A stretch of DNA of 64,000 nt, taken from contig NC_054706.1 in NCBI RefSeq assembly GCF_016097555.1, positions 54,520,009 through 54,584,008 on the forward strand, written 5' to 3'. Source of the DNA: Gigantopelta aegis. Lineage: Eukaryota; Mollusca; Gastropoda; Neomphalida; Peltospiridae. Under the pieces are notes generated by a model. That model made no database searches and was not told the DNA's origin. It worked only from the letters and a program-made list of their open reading frames with translations. Shown here one piece after another: positions 10,591 to 23,300 of the stretch. The translations under genes were made by a program, and so were the position numbers. Every line of letters starts with the position of its first letter. Positions within the stretch are counted from its first letter, which is position 1.

Positions 10591-10949
10591 TCAGAGATGT
10601 TATTAAATAGGTTTGATCATGTTTAATTATAATTTTCACACAGGCACATAGTAATCATAAAGTGGAATTTTTTGTTTATAAATGCTTACAAAATTGTGAT
10701 TTAAAAAGAAAAGGGTTCTCCTGGGCAGGGGACAAGGACCCTTAGTCAAATAACAGGAAACTCCTGTGGAAAAACAGGAGGGTTGACAGGTCTGGTCGAC
10801 CATTTATCCAGGGCCATACCCTGATCAAAATCCTAGGGGTGGATGGGGGGCACTACTTTTTATAAACAAATGAAACACTATACAAATTAAACCCTGAGAT
10901 TCTCGGGGGGGGGGGGGAGATGGGGGTGGGTGGGGGGCGGCAACTGGCG

Positions 10950-10983
<34 letters not shown>

Positions 10984-11805
10984 CGGAGGATACGACCCTG
11001 TTATGTGGGGGAAAAAATAATTTTAAAATCCTGGACTTGTAATAAAGTATTTACGGTTAGGGAATTCCCCCAAATTTGTGCAAGTCATGTTACACAAAAG
11101 AAACTTCTTATCAGGACAGGGTCTTTCTGAGATCTGCTAAATATAGTCATTTGAGTCAACATTTTACTCCATCAAATTTTCTCGCAAATAAACTAGATAT
11201 ACTGAATACTTGGATGGTTACCAGTTTAAATATACAAGAGACCATTGTGTTTTGTTTGTCTGGTAAGTTATTCCTCTCAAAATCCTGGAATAAATTGCAT
11301 TTTTATTGCTGTATTTAACGATTTTACAATATGAATATTATATATGAGATGATTAAATGTTCTTTTTTTATTCCTTTCTTCATGTAACAAGCCCCCAAAC
11401 GTTTTGGAATATATTATAAAAACAATGCATTAATGTACATGTAAGGAGAAATTTTATGTGTAAACAGGATGTTATTTTGTTGCTTACTTGAGTGAATCAG
11501 ACTCATTGGGGTTTTCCACAAATCAGTTTTACACAATTACATCAAAGTCTATGGAACAGAAATAATGCATAAGTGTTGGAAGCTGGAGGGGGTCGGGGTG
11601 TAATGCCCCCCCCCCCCCAAATGTTTTAGAATATACATTTTTCAAACTAAAAAAAAAGTTCCCTGACTAAATTAAATTATTTTATTACATGTATTTTAAT
11701 TTTATTTTTATTTTTATTTTTATTATTATTATTTTATTTTTTTTAATTACCATAAAACTGTAAGTAATTTAACTCACATTTAATTTTTAAAATATTATTT
11801 TGCAG
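10591..11805. other. Non-coding spacer with CA repeat and G runs
   Basis: No gene is supported. There is a G-run at 10904-10917, a (CA)n run at about 10952-10981, a C-run near 11610 and AT-rich pentanucleotide repeats at 11695-11745. The spacer ends at TTTTGCAG (11805), a splice acceptor that leads into the 5' untranslated part of the CARD gene. An upstream non-coding exon should therefore exist to the left. Confidence 0.5.
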
Positions 11806-11886
11806 CTCCCAGTCGTGCGCTAACTGAAAAGGTACATCTTAGCATCAAAATGATCCTCTCAGCGTGGAACATGTAACAGAAACAAA

Positions 11887-12635
11887 ATGGCTGAAAGTAA
11901 AAACAAAAAAGCATCTTCATGTCCGTTACAAACAAAACTTGACAAAATCCTCAGAAATCAGAAACAAATCTTTGAAGAACTTATTTCGATCAAAAGACAA
12001 CTAAAGATATCAGCACAATGTACCAGGATGATAAAACAGAGCACAGACCGACAGTTGTCAGAAGTGCAAGAGAAAACCACAAAGAATGTAAGGAATGTGG
12101 AGATGACAGTTCTTGGGCTGACCGCGGTGTTGGATCACGTGCAGGAGCGATTAGTACAGCTAGAATTAACACAGTACGACTCTTCAAAAGGTCCTAGTTC
12201 AACAAGCTCTCTTTCTTCTACTGATGAGGAAGCTGACTTTTTAAAGACAGGAGAAAGAAAACTAGGTTTGTAATAAATATAATGTGTGATATCAGTTTTA
12301 TACATACATGTAGCTCTATCCATAATTTGTTGCATTTGTTGCTAAGGATTCTTGATAATGAATCTTTTAATATCTTATTAATGTACAATAGAAATACATG
12401 TACTACAATAATTATCTCATGCTTTGGTTACCAATTTTCAGTTTAATTAGTTTTCGTGTTTATATCCAATTATTAAAGTTGAAGAATGTTGTCTTGGGCA
12501 CACACCTGGGGTATCTTGCCCTTCTTTTCTGGACATTGGTGAATAGTTTGTGATTAGTCAGAGAGAAGTCATGTGTAGAGACATTACATGATATGAAAAA
12601 TATATTTTTGAACTGTTGAAAGTGTGTGTGTGTCT

Positions 12636-12672
<37 letters not shown>

Positions 12673-12737
12673 AGTGAGAGAGAGAGACAGACAGACAGAA
12701 ACAGCGACAGAGAGAGAGAGAGAGACAGACAGAGACG

Positions 12738-12832
<95 letters not shown>

Positions 12833-13698
12833 AATGGAAAGAAGAGATAAATAGCTGATAAAACAAATCAGATGGGTACAATGTACACTCATTTTCTTCT
12901 TCTTATTCCTCTGCAGACTGTACAAGACCTGAGCAGACCTGTAACCACAATGGAGGGCAGCTACACAGCAATCAAAAGTGGCTGCGAGAGAACCACCTGT
13001 TGCTGGTCAAAGGGATAGACACCACAGGTTGCCTTCTTCTCGATTATCTTGTGCAGGAACACATCCTTTCTGACACAGATGAAGATGATATCTCATCCCA
13101 CAGAACACGGAAGGACAAAACCAGAGAGTTACTATTCAAAATGAGGCATGCAGATAACAAGAAAATTTGCCAGTTTGTTAAACATCTTCAGAAAGATTTT
13201 CCTCATTTAGTACGGAGCTTCTCTAATGATTCTGAAACCGGAGAAAGGAACAGCTGTGTTGCCTGTGACGTTGTGCAACAAGTGAATGTAGACGATGCAA
13301 TTGATGTCTTGTTGCAAGAAGCCGTTGTTGACGATGATTTGTATGAAAAAATATGGCGATGTACCACGAAAAAGAAAGGTTGGAGCAGGCTCCTTAAAAA
13401 TATGCATCATACCAGAATGCCAAAATGTTTGTCAGTTCTTGCACAAGCACTGGCGCAAAAGTATCCCCAACTCTGCAAACGTATCACAGAGTCTGGCATA
13501 GAGACACTGGAATGTTGTTACAAGCGAAAAACATCTTCATCCAGTATCTGCTGTGAAGTCAGAGATGGAACAACAATTCGTAAAATGTCTACTGGGCTCA
13601 AGAGTCGAAATGGAATACCAATATTTGGGAACAAAAAATTTACACAACTGTATCAAAAATACAGAATGAAGAAACCACCACAGAAATGGCTAGTTTGA
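11887..13698 (+). CDS. Coiled-coil protein with two CARD-like death-fold domains
   Basis: Coding exons 11887-12265 and 12917-13698 join in frame (GAC across the border) to 386 residues. The start ATG follows ACAAA, and a TTTTGCAG acceptor at 11805 shows that the first coding exon carries 5' UTR. Residues about 14-110 are heptad-like (KLDKILRNQKQIFEELISI, then LDHVQERLVQLEL), followed by a Ser/Thr-rich linker. Residues about 148-229 (WLRENHLLLV, LLDYLVQEHILSDTDEDDI, CQFVKHLQKDFPHLV) have the six-helix pattern of a caspase recruitment domain. Residues about 249-316 (DVLLQEAVVDDDLYEKIW, CLSVLAQALAQKYPQL) repeat it. The last 70 residues are basic and unrecognised. CARDs act by homotypic binding in cytosolic immune or cell-death complexes, so an adaptor role is likely but inferred. 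There is no enzyme, NACHT or TIR part. The DEATH or DED class cannot be excluded without a profile search. Confidence 0.8.
12470..12580 (-). mobile_element. SINE-4 tail fragment in the CARD gene intron
   Basis: TTATATCCAATTATTAAAG and GTCTTGGGCACACACC, then GGACATTGGTGAATAG and GATTAGTCAGAGAGAAG, match the 3' third of SINE-4 copies at 10318 and 31600. The head is missing. Confidence 0.5.
12617..12831. repeat. (GT)n then (GA)n microsatellite in the CARD gene intron
   Basis: A GT-rich run (about 12621-12670) passes into imperfect GA/CAGA repeats and then a near-perfect (GA)n run of about 90 bp ending at 12830. It lies in the single coding intron. Open frames across it are artefacts of the dinucleotide period. 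Confidence 0.95.
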
Positions 13699-16600
13699 GA
13701 TTTATGCTGTGCTGCAGAATACATTTTAAACAAAAACACTTGTCTTTGTTTCATCAAAAAAAAAAAAAAAATTAAAAATCTTCAACAGCATCTTCAATTA
13801 AATGCATTTAATATATTACATCTATTTAGTAAATAAACTGGTAAAAAAAAAAAAAAAAAAAAGGTTTTATATAGAAATCCTGAGTCATCTAAAAATAATT
13901 AACGGTATATTGGCCTTTTTTATATTGTCATTTTGTGTTGTCCAAACTAAGGAGCATGGAACACCATTTATATTTATCTCATTTGCATAATCTAAATTTT
14001 CCTGAAACAGACTATAAATTAATAGGAAGTGTTTGTTGTCCAGAACTTACAAAAAGTCAGATCCATTACCCGTTGTTGTTTCTGTGAATATTAACGACAG
14101 AAGTGGTTGTTTTAATGTTTGCTGCGCCGACAAATATTTTTAAAGAAATATTTTAACTTTAAAATATAACACAAATGCTTAGTGTACACCTACATATACA
14201 AAGGACAGTTATACAAAATGTATTTCTAATGTGCCAAGTGGAAAGAATTTGAAGCCCGTGTTCATTTGGAAGACCTTGACTTTTTTCCAGTGATTTGTTC
14301 TATCCAGTTGAACTTGAAACATATAACGAAACTCTGGATAAGAACTTGTATAATTCATTATATTTTAATCAGGAAACTTCTTGAGTGTGGGATTGATTGA
14401 ATTGCCCTTATCATTAATAAATATAAGAATAGAAAATATGTATGGATGAAATGTAACTTTAATGTATGGATATACTTTGAATTTCTTTACAAAAAATATG
14501 TCATATCCAGTGTCCAGTTTTAAGAATTACAACCGTCATTTTAAATTATACACAGATTATAACAATGGAACAATCACATTTGCTTAACCCTCATGTAGCG
14601 TGACGGTGCGCAGTGTGTCATCAATTTAATTACACTGTGGACATGAAAAGGTTCAGTCTGTGACGCTATTCCAGCACAGACATGAAACGGTTAGGAATTG
14701 AGTCAAAGGAACAGGAATAATTATGACACCAGCTGTTTTATAATTTTCCTAGGTTTTTTTGTGCTTTTATTTTTCTCTGAAATGTATATTTTAACCTTTA
14801 AGCCATCCAGTAACTACAGATGTGGACCACCACAAACATAGTGACCTACAGGAGTGTGTCTGCAGCTGAATGTCAAACCCTCAAGACAGTGTAGATGGTA
14901 GTAATGACCATTACGTTGGTTAAAAGAACAATTATTATCCATATGGGCAGAGAGAAGTGGGGAAAGAAAAATGATCTTTCCCTATGGGAAAACCCCCAAA
15001 CATTTCTTCCCCATGATATGTTTTGATGTCATAAACTGCTTCACTATAGGCAGTTAATTGTGTGTATGAATAGCTTCCATGATGGAAGTCATTTCAACAA
15101 CTAACTTATGTCATCAGTGGTACATCACAGCTGTGACACAACGCTGTCTCGTGTTCTCAGCTTGCGAACTTATTTTCAATAACAGTATTGTTCGAAAATA
15201 TTCCATAAAATGATAAATCTTGATAATGGTTAATAAATAGAATACCCGCTACTCAGCAATACTGTTTATCTGGCACGAGTGAATTGATGCTGTCCTTCCT
15301 GAGCCAAGTAGCGAGTTGGGTATTCTCTAATTCCTGTTTAGCATCAATCACCATCTTCCCCAAACAACAATGTATAATGATAAGTTATGTTTCAAAGACA
15401 TAACTGCAAAACAGTAACCATGGTCCTAATGGATACTGCTATTTCCAAATACATAAGATTTGAGAAGTTTCAAGGCTCAAAACTTGATGGCAGCACAGAT
15501 AGTAATTGATGTAGTTGTGATATGAATTGTCATAGGTTATGGGCTTTTATAAAGTTAACCTAAATTCAAGCCCTAATATTTGTATATAAGTAATCACCAA
15601 AATTTTATTGTTTAACTTTTACTCTGAAAAGCTTAAAATTACCCAAAGATTTATTAGTTAATTTATGTTATATTTAGCACATGCTTCTCTATTAATTCAT
15701 ATTAATGTAAAAAAATTAATGCTTATATTGTATTCAAGACATTAATTTCACTTAAGAATTGACTACAATTATTTTTTGGTTCATGCAAGTATGAACCGAA
15801 AAATAATTGTGGTCAAATCTTATGATTAAATTTATATGCATACTTTAACAATACATAACTGAATTTATTTTGTTTAGCTTTAAATACGCCTGTAGTATTG
15901 GTTGTGTAAACTTCATTGATACTTATATCGCGTAAGAATGCAAACGTTCATTCACCATTATTTGAATCAGGTGATTTGTTGTAATTTTGATAAGCGACGC
16001 CATTTCCTCTAGCTGCTGTGCATTTTTACGGATCATTTAGTTATATTGGAGGAATTGTCCTATTCGTGTTTAGTTTATATTTTATGAAAGTGAATGAAGG
16101 GAACGAGTCTAACATTTATGCTGTTGGTGGAACCGTTTAATTTTCGCCCAACAGCTGTAAAACATCGCTTACAAGTAAGTTACAGGCGTGAAGTTTCCTA
16201 CATGATTTCTTTGGCCACCGACCGAGACTCATGTCATGATTAGCGAAGAGGTGGGGTTTTCTTGGGTTTTTTAAATCAATGCGTATAGATCTACATGTCT
16301 ACTCTGCTATTGCAGTTATATTTAGCATGTTTCTGTATTAATTCATATCAATGCAAAATTTTAATGTTTATATATTTGCTCAACACATTAATTTCACAAA
16401 GTTTTATTACTGAAGTTATGTTATATTTATCACATACTCAAGGAATTATGTTTCACAAAGATTTATTAATACTTAAATTGTTATATTTGGCACAGACTTG
16501 CATAAATTATTATAAGATCACACAATTGTCAAACCTTAAAGGAAGGGACAATTAAGGCATTTGGCCTGGTATGCATATTCAACAATATATAATGCACATT

Positions 16601-17319
16601 ATTGCTTAATATCAACAAGTATAATCGTATAGTTAATTAATAAAACGGTTAAATGTGACGGCTATTATATATAGTGGGCGTAGCCATTTTGTACCATATC
16701 AGTGAGTATGCCCTCTGGCGAGTTGGTGGTTACATAATACTTAACGTGTAACATCAGGAATGAGCCTTAGAACTAGAGAAATAGTCATACATTGCAATGT
16801 TCTGTTATAATACACATCCCAGTAAGCCAGCAATAAGTATATCCATATATATATAATATTTTTCAATACAAAATAAAATACCATTGTCATACAATGTTTT
16901 GTCCATGCATTAGCCTACGTACTGAAATGATACACAGAGTGTTTTCTTAGTTAATTGGTCTATGCTGTTAGTTGCTTCTACCTGTGATTCCTGATTGGCA
17001 GGTGTGTATTTGATTGGTAACCAGACGAGCCAATTAATTGACGCTGTCTAGACACAAAAATACATACCGGTATTGTGGAATATTACCTGTCACCCCTAAA
17101 ATGGTAATGGTTTATTACTGTAAATAGTTCTGTAAAACTATTGATTAAGTAGACTTTTCCATCTAAAACCACAGAACTGACCAATTACTTAGTCCCAAAG
17201 AAAAGAAAATTATCACTTGGGTATCGTGGGTTGTCGTTTTTGTTCCAACGTAGCATATCAATAGGCCTAATAGTGTACATTTTTCTTTTGGATTATTTAA
17301 CAGAGAAAAATACTATAAC
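13699..17319. other. AT-rich intergenic stretch without a gene
   Basis: I find no supported coding exon. A polyadenylation-like AATAAA near 13832 and A-runs at 13756 and 13843 follow the CARD gene. Degenerate copies of an AT-rich unit (TTATATTTAGCA then TATTAATTCATAT) recur at about 15660-15740 and 16310-16500. A long hairpin lies at 15761-15814. Confidence 0.5.
15761..15814. repeat. Long hairpin, 24-bp arms and 6-base loop
   Basis: The left arm 15761-15784 (GACTACAATTATTTTTTGG and TTCAT) pairs with the right arm 15791-15814 with two mismatches, around the loop GCAAGT. Weaker pairing continues about 10 bases outward on both sides. It could be the core of a small MITE or a hairpin transcript. 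No conserved seed is known to me. Confidence 0.75.
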
Positions 17320-17355
17320 CATGGGCGTACGACCCGGGGGGGTGGGGGTGGGGGG

Positions 17356-17396
<41 letters not shown>

Positions 17397-17535
17397 ATTG
17401 CCCCCCCCTGGCCCCCCCCAAATTCGGGGAAAACGGGGGAAAATTTGGGCACATTTTATCTGGGTAAAATTTCGGGCAAATCAACCCCTCCAGCCCCCCT
17501 AAATCAAAGAGTCCCCATACGCTCATGACTATAAC
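17320..17535. repeat. Poly-G tract in a G/C-rich dispersed repeat
   Basis: ATGGGCGTACGACCCGGGGG leads into a run of 38 G at 17357-17394, then CAATTGCCCCCCCC. The unit ends CCCCATACGCTCATGAC. Related texts are at about 28000-28080, 31865-31950 and 63855-63910, so this is a dispersed family with a hairpin-like GGGCAATTGCCC core. Frames coding poly-Gly or poly-Pro are spurious. Confidence 0.8.
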
Positions 17536-17984
17536 CCCATTTTGTTCTGTTAAACTTAATGCAACTTGAAATATATTTAGTTAAATAGTTTATTATATTA
17601 TTACGTCATTTATGCTGTTTTACAAGTCAGGTTGATCAAAGAGAAGCGCCTTGTCGAAAATTACTGCTTTTGTTTACACTGTATATACAGGAGATGATAT
17701 ACATGTATTACTTAAACATGGTTATTACTATACTTGTCAAATCAACTGGAATTAAACATTATGTGTTCAATAAATCAAATGTATAATAAAACAAATACCA
17801 ATAAATTACATTTACTTCATAGTAAATGCATTAATTGGAGAACAGTGTGTGTTCTGAACTAAAATAATAGTTTAGTAGAATACTGTAGAAAATATTCATT
17901 TTGTAGCCTCATTCCAAACCACTGAAATAAATACATTGTCTGGTAATCAGGAAACATTTAGTGTTATAAATTTTAATTATCAAC

Positions 17985-18242
17985 AGGAGCTAATCATTTT
18001 GAAAACTTATTAGCAACTATCATTTAATGATTTAGAATCATGCAGTGATCTTTGAAATGTGCACAGTGAACTGCAATGCGATACTGAACAAACAGTTTCT
18101 TTGTGACCACAATACCCAGCTGGTGACCTATAGGCTGCTAAACATTTATCAAGCAGGGCAATGCGATACTGAACAAAAGGTTTCTTTGTTACCACAATAC
18201 CCAGCTGGTGACCTATAGGCTGCTAAACATTTATCAAGCAGG
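17985..18242. repeat. Dispersed repeat with an internal 85-bp duplication
   Basis: Bases 18073-18157 and 18158-18242 are two nearly identical 85-bp copies (CAATGCGATACTGAACAAA, CCCAGCTGGTGACCTATAGG, AACATTTATCAAGCAGGG). The preceding text (TTATTAGCAACTATCATTTA) recurs in decayed form at about 20690-20775 and 52005-52090. Confidence 0.8.
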
Positions 18243-18474
18243 GGCTAGCTCTGGTAATTGTCAAATTTGCCAATTGGGAATTTTACAAACAACTGACAAT
18301 TTTTATTTTCATTTGGTGAAATTATTTGATGTAATTTTATTTTCATTTGGTGAAATTATATGATGTAATAATTGATATTTTGTTAAAAAATAACTGGGTT
18401 TCTGCAATTTTTGATGTTTAATTTTTAAGATAATTTGATGAAAAATTCTGCTCACCCAGAGCTATCCCTGTTCA
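18237..18474. mobile_element. MITE, CAGGG termini, AGCTCTGG family
   Basis: The left end CAGGGGCTAGCTCTGG and the inverted right end CAGGGATAGCTCTGGG form terminal inverted repeats. The interior has two copies of TTTTATTTTCATTTGGTGAA. The same family recurs at 37205-37371. Probably hAT-like. Confidence 0.6.
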
Positions 18475-18600
18475 GAAGTTTACAATTCCCTTTTTACTAT
18501 TAAATCCCTCAACAAACACATTGATGATTTTTAATGTGTTTTTATTTTTTTTGTTACTCATTCATCACTGTTATTACTGTATTAATACGAAAATCAAGTA

Positions 18601-18876
18601 CAGGGCTCAAACTTAACGATGGTACCGACGGCAATTGCCATAGTTGCAATATGAATTGTCGTCGGGCAGGGGCTTCACTGGTGGCATTTTTTTGCCAATG
18701 GATAAAAATTATTGGCATTGATTGAAGGGACTATTTTTGTTTTTTATATTTGTTGCAAAAGTTACCTATTTAAAATTAATAATGGCAGTTTCAAAATTAA
18801 TGTCGGTGAGCATTTTGCCAGTGGCAAAAACATTTCAAAATTGCCGTAGGAAACAAATTCTTAAGTTCGAGCCCTG
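18601..18876. mobile_element. MITE, CAGGGCTC termini
   Basis: Left end CAGGGCTCAAACTTAACGAT and inverted right end CAGGGCTCGAACTTAAGAAT are terminal inverted repeats. GGCAATTGCC-like motifs recur inside. A fragment of the same family ends at about 6044 (GTTCGAGCCCTG). Confidence 0.65.
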
Positions 18877-18997
18877 GGGGCCTAATTCACTAGACTCTCA
18901 TAACTTTGCGATCTCGCAGTGCAATGCTAAAAGACTTGCAAAGAGAATACTTTGTTGTCTAGCAAAGCCCAAGAGACCTTTGTGAATTAGGACCCTG
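18875..18997. mobile_element. Small MITE abutting the previous one
   Basis: The left end GGGGGCCTAATTCACTAG and the inverted right end CAGGGTCCTAATTCACAAAG are near-matching. The whole about 120-bp element is partly self-complementary. It begins where the preceding element ends. Confidence 0.55.
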
Positions 18998-19007
18998 AAA
19001 TGTATTA

Positions 19008-20166
19008 CTGTAGAATACTTTATTTTCGGGGAATCAAATTTTCGCGATTTAATGAAAATGGGTCAATTCGCGAACATTTATTTTCGCGAATCTCCCAACC
19101 CCCCATCAATAAAAAAACAAAGTACAGATGTCAATAATTTTGTTTTAAAAACGGAACTTAATTTTACCGGTTGTTACGCTAATCTGTAGAACTAATCCTA
19201 CATGTACACACGAAAAAAGAAAAAAAAGTTTGTTTTATTTAACGACGCCACTAGAGCACATTGATTTTTTTATCTTATCATCGGCTATTGGATGTCAAAC
19301 ATATGGTCATTCTGACACTGTTTTTAGAGGAAACCCGCTGTCGCCACATAGGCTACTCTTTTTACGACAGACAGCAAGGGATCTTTTATTTGCGCTTCCC
19401 ACAGGCAGGATAGCACAAACCATGGCCTTTGTTGAACCAGTTATGGATCACTGGTCGGTGCAAGTGGTTTACACCTACCCATTGAGCCTTGCGGAGCACT
19501 CACTCAGGGTTTGGAGTCGGTATCTGGATTAAAAATCCCATGCCTCGACTGGGATCCGAACCCAGTACCTACCAGCCTGTAGACCGATGGCCTGCCACGA
19601 CGCCACCAAAGCCGGTATGTACACACGAGTGCTATACACATAAAACAATAGTTTTTCTGCTTTAACCAATCAAGACTTTATTGTTTACAAGTTAATAACC
19701 TTACAGAAGGTGCTTACCGCATGCAGTTTTTCTTAATCATTATAATTGTTATAGCCCAGTCCAGATTTTTTCACTTCCACATTTTTAATATACTGTGATA
19801 ATGCATGTTTACTTCCGTTGTTGAACACGTGTAGACTGTCCGATGAACTGATCGCTAGCACATGCGAAGGAAAACAGCATAAAGCTTTTTAGTGTTAGTA
19901 TTGTTATATTATGATGTATGTACTTATCATCGTGTTCTTGACTTAAAGTTTTAAACAGCTTTTGTGTTTTGTGGTTTGTTCCATGACAGGAGGGAGCACC
20001 GCTTTGTTACTACTAGTCTCGTACATCGGAAACTAATGTGGTATAGTTGAACGAGACTACACATTTTAATTTTTTTTGTCGGCCTTTATTTTCGCGTGAA
20101 ATATATTTTCACGAATTTCATTCACACGCGAAAATAAATTCCACGCGAAAATAAAGTATTCTACAG
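19008..20166. mobile_element. TA-flanked inverted-repeat transposon, non-autonomous
   Basis: Ends CTGTAGAATACTTTATTTTC (left) and the same text inverted at the right form terminal repeats, flanked by TA (19006-19007 and 20167-20168). TTTTCGCG motifs recur subterminally. There is no transposase frame. A SINE sits inside at 19214-19615. Its right end lies 150 bp past the stop codon of GGH copy B and holds the nearest minus-strand AATAAA (20085-20090). Confidence 0.75.
19214..19615 (-). mobile_element. Chimeric SINE, SINE-2 tail with SINE-3 head
   Basis: Tail GTTTGTTTTATTTAACGACG and CTATTGGATGTCAAACATAT (SINE-2) is joined to GGATCTTTTATTTGCGCTTC and the SINE-3 head GGGATCCGAACCCAGTACC. The head portion is almost identical to the SINE-3 at 6935-7318, which has a SINE-1 tail instead. 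It is nested in the 19008-20166 transposon. Confidence 0.75.
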
Positions 20167-20315
20167 TAGTTTACTCAACAAATTTAAGTCTTAGACTGTT
20201 CCAAATTGCATTCTGTCACAAGTTGTCTTGTCCAGTGGTAACCTGGATAATCAGTCTCAACTTATTTCCATGCCTGCTCATGCCATCAAGATCTTCCATG
20301 CTTACTTGTGTGCTG

Positions 20316-23300
20316 TCACACATTTTGTGTGTAATTGAAAAAATAATCCAGCTCAAATGATCCATCATTCGAAAAAACACGTTTAAAATTTTCTATCATA
20401 TGACTTGATTCCATGGTGATGCTAGGAAAGGTATGGCTGCTTTTTCGAGCTGAAAGATAAAATTTTAAAATAGTTTACCAACTCATGAAAGCTGCCCCAT
20501 TTCACTTTTCCTTCAGCCAGAATTGAAAATTGGATAGTTAACAGAATTTTGTCAACACCAGTATATGGCATGGCATTTTACTGAAGGGGTCAAAAAGAAT
20601 TTGTTCAAATATTTTTAAAGGTAAAATTTGGTCTTTGCCCTTAAAGATGCTAAATTCCCAAGTCATTCAAGGAAAACAAAATCTTCAAATTGTGATTAGC
20701 AACTACTATTTAACATTTTAAAATGGTGTTGCATTTTCGGAAACTTTCATAGTGAATCGTGACACAATTCTGAACAAAATGATCCCTGTATTAAATATAT
20801 TAAATACCATACAGCACCTAATGAATGTACAGAAAACAGAAGAAAAAATTAAGAAACAAAATAAAAATGTAGCAAGTCCTTTTATCCTACTATTCAGATG
20901 GTCTATTTAACAGATTGGAGATAACATTTAACACACAAGAAAAACACTTTTTATGTTTACGGCTGATATGGAAAATATACCAGTACATTATTGCTAATTT
21001 TGATGGAATCTGTGAAAATTTCGAGAGGTGTTAAGAAATGATTTTGAAAAGGTATGTTAAAGCCAGACTACCTTTTAACTAGAAATATGCTAAATGACAG
21101 CATGTAATACCAACAAGCAGATATGTTGGTACCATGTCTTGATTCACAAACTTATTTGAAATTCATATGGTATATTAATGTGAGATCTTCAAAAAAAGAA
21201 AAAAAAACATCTTGGAAACAATACCGGTACATTTTTAAAACCTAAGACTCATAAGCTTATTTCAAATTTGTATATCATAATGTTGTATATTCAACATTAA
21301 TTGTGCATAAAATTGTTAAATACATGTATTTAAAAAAATTGAAAACTTATATTGATACCTTCATTCACAAAAAAGTTGGCAAAGTACTGAGATACTTTGA
21401 TAGCTGCATATTCATGATCTACATGTTTCTGGGGATTCCACCAGAAAATGTTAAGTTCGGGATGCCACTGGCTGCCATAAAATGGGTACTCGAAAGCTGA
21501 AAATACAGACATGTATAAATTACCATCATTTTTCAAATTGCTATAAAAACATGACCTCATAAAAATTACAAATGGAAGGATGAGTTTGAAAATCGTTCCC
21601 AGCAGACTGAGATCTCAGCAACTAGAGTGAGCAGTGACATATTAATCTGCCTTAAAATTTGGGAGAGGGATGTGTAATCTTCAGAGTTGGGGAACCAGTG
21701 CACCCCTGCCTCGTCTCCACTAGTGACACCTACAAGTTAGGATTAACAGAAGCAGTCTCAAAAAGAATAAAGTTGTTTTTTATTTCAATAAGAACTGTTA
21801 AATAAATTCACACTTTAAACAGATGATGTTTAAAAGGTGTTATGCCAGATGTATATGGAAAATTACATGTATACTGAAGTCATATTTTCAAAAGTATGCC
21901 CTAAAATAAACAAATTGAGATTTTACAATAATTAAAAAACTCTCAAACACACAAACATTGTTTTTAAAAGAAGAAGCCAAACAAGAAACAGACCGTGATT
22001 TTTGATGAAAAAACTAAACTTTACCTTCCATTGTTGATATGAATGAAATCTGTTTTCGATCTTTGTTTGTCGAGAGGACTCTGTAAAATGACGTCAGGGA
22101 TTCAGTCTTTTCAAACGTCTGAAACAAGTGTAATAGATATTCATAGTAACTTATAAAAGCATTTTGCTTTAAAGCGTAAAAGAAAATTCATAATGTAATT
22201 TGTCATGTTACAAATAAGCTACATTGGACATTCACAGTAATATAAAAAAACCAATTAAAGCTAAATTTTATGTATGGTGTCATACAGAGTAATAAAGAAA
22301 ATAATAACAAGCATTCTGAGAGTACTGCTAAAGCAATAACAGGCATGTGATTCTTTCACTAATTGGCGGAATTCCGCTTTTTAAAATTTTTTCCTTTCAT
22401 TCATTTTGCTTGCATTATGCACTCGATTAGGTGCCTTCGGCACGCATGTATCATTTTCAACTTTTTAAGAAATGTTTCAATCACATGCCTGAATAAGTCC
22501 ACTACCAGGTGCAAACAATATTTGCATTTCCTAAGTTCAAGGGCAAGAACTCTATGAAAAATGGGTAAATTGCCATGAAAGTAAAACTTGATCTGTAACA
22601 GAACATGATAAAGCTTTACACAAAATGTCTGCTCAATATCTTGAGGCATTGCAAAAAAACAAGTCTGGAAAACAAACATTTATAGTTCCAAAGTTCAAGG
22701 GCCATAACTCTGTCAAAAATGAGTAAATCATCATAAAGTAAAATTTTATCTGTAACAGAACATGATAAAGCCATAGATACTTGATGACAGGATAATAAAC
22801 CATTTCCAAATGACATTTGTACATGATACAGTGGTTACCGCTTTGAGTTAGCCACTATGATTGAAAGCCCAATGTCCGATAAACATTCAGTACTATTTTT
22901 GTTTTGTTTTATTTTGTTTTAACAGCACCTTATTCTAAGCATTTTATTCCCGGCCAGGATGAAGTGAGGATTTTACCCCGCCCATAATGCAAATTTTAAC
23001 ACACAAAACTACATGAGAAAAATGTAAAAATAAGTACAAAATTAATTTTACAGATTAATTTGTATCATATGCTTGTTGAAAAATACGTTATGACATTGAT
23101 ATAATCAGGTATTAAAAACATTTCATCAGGACCATAAATTATACAGTTTGACCAAGTAAATTTTTTAATTACTTTGTATAATATCTACATATGACATTTT
23201 ATTGCAACTTTATAAACCAGTTTACAGATTTAAAAAGTTTAATTAATTATTTTTCAATTATTTTAAGTCTGTTTTCAAATATATATTTTTGCATTCAGTC

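Noticed and set aside
12616-12881. Arg/Glu- or Ser/Leu-rich frames over the GA/GT microsatellite
   Set aside because: Pure products of dinucleotide repeats, inside an intron.
17231-17526. Poly-Gly and poly-Pro frames around the G run
   Set aside because: Homopolymer artefacts in a dispersed repeat.
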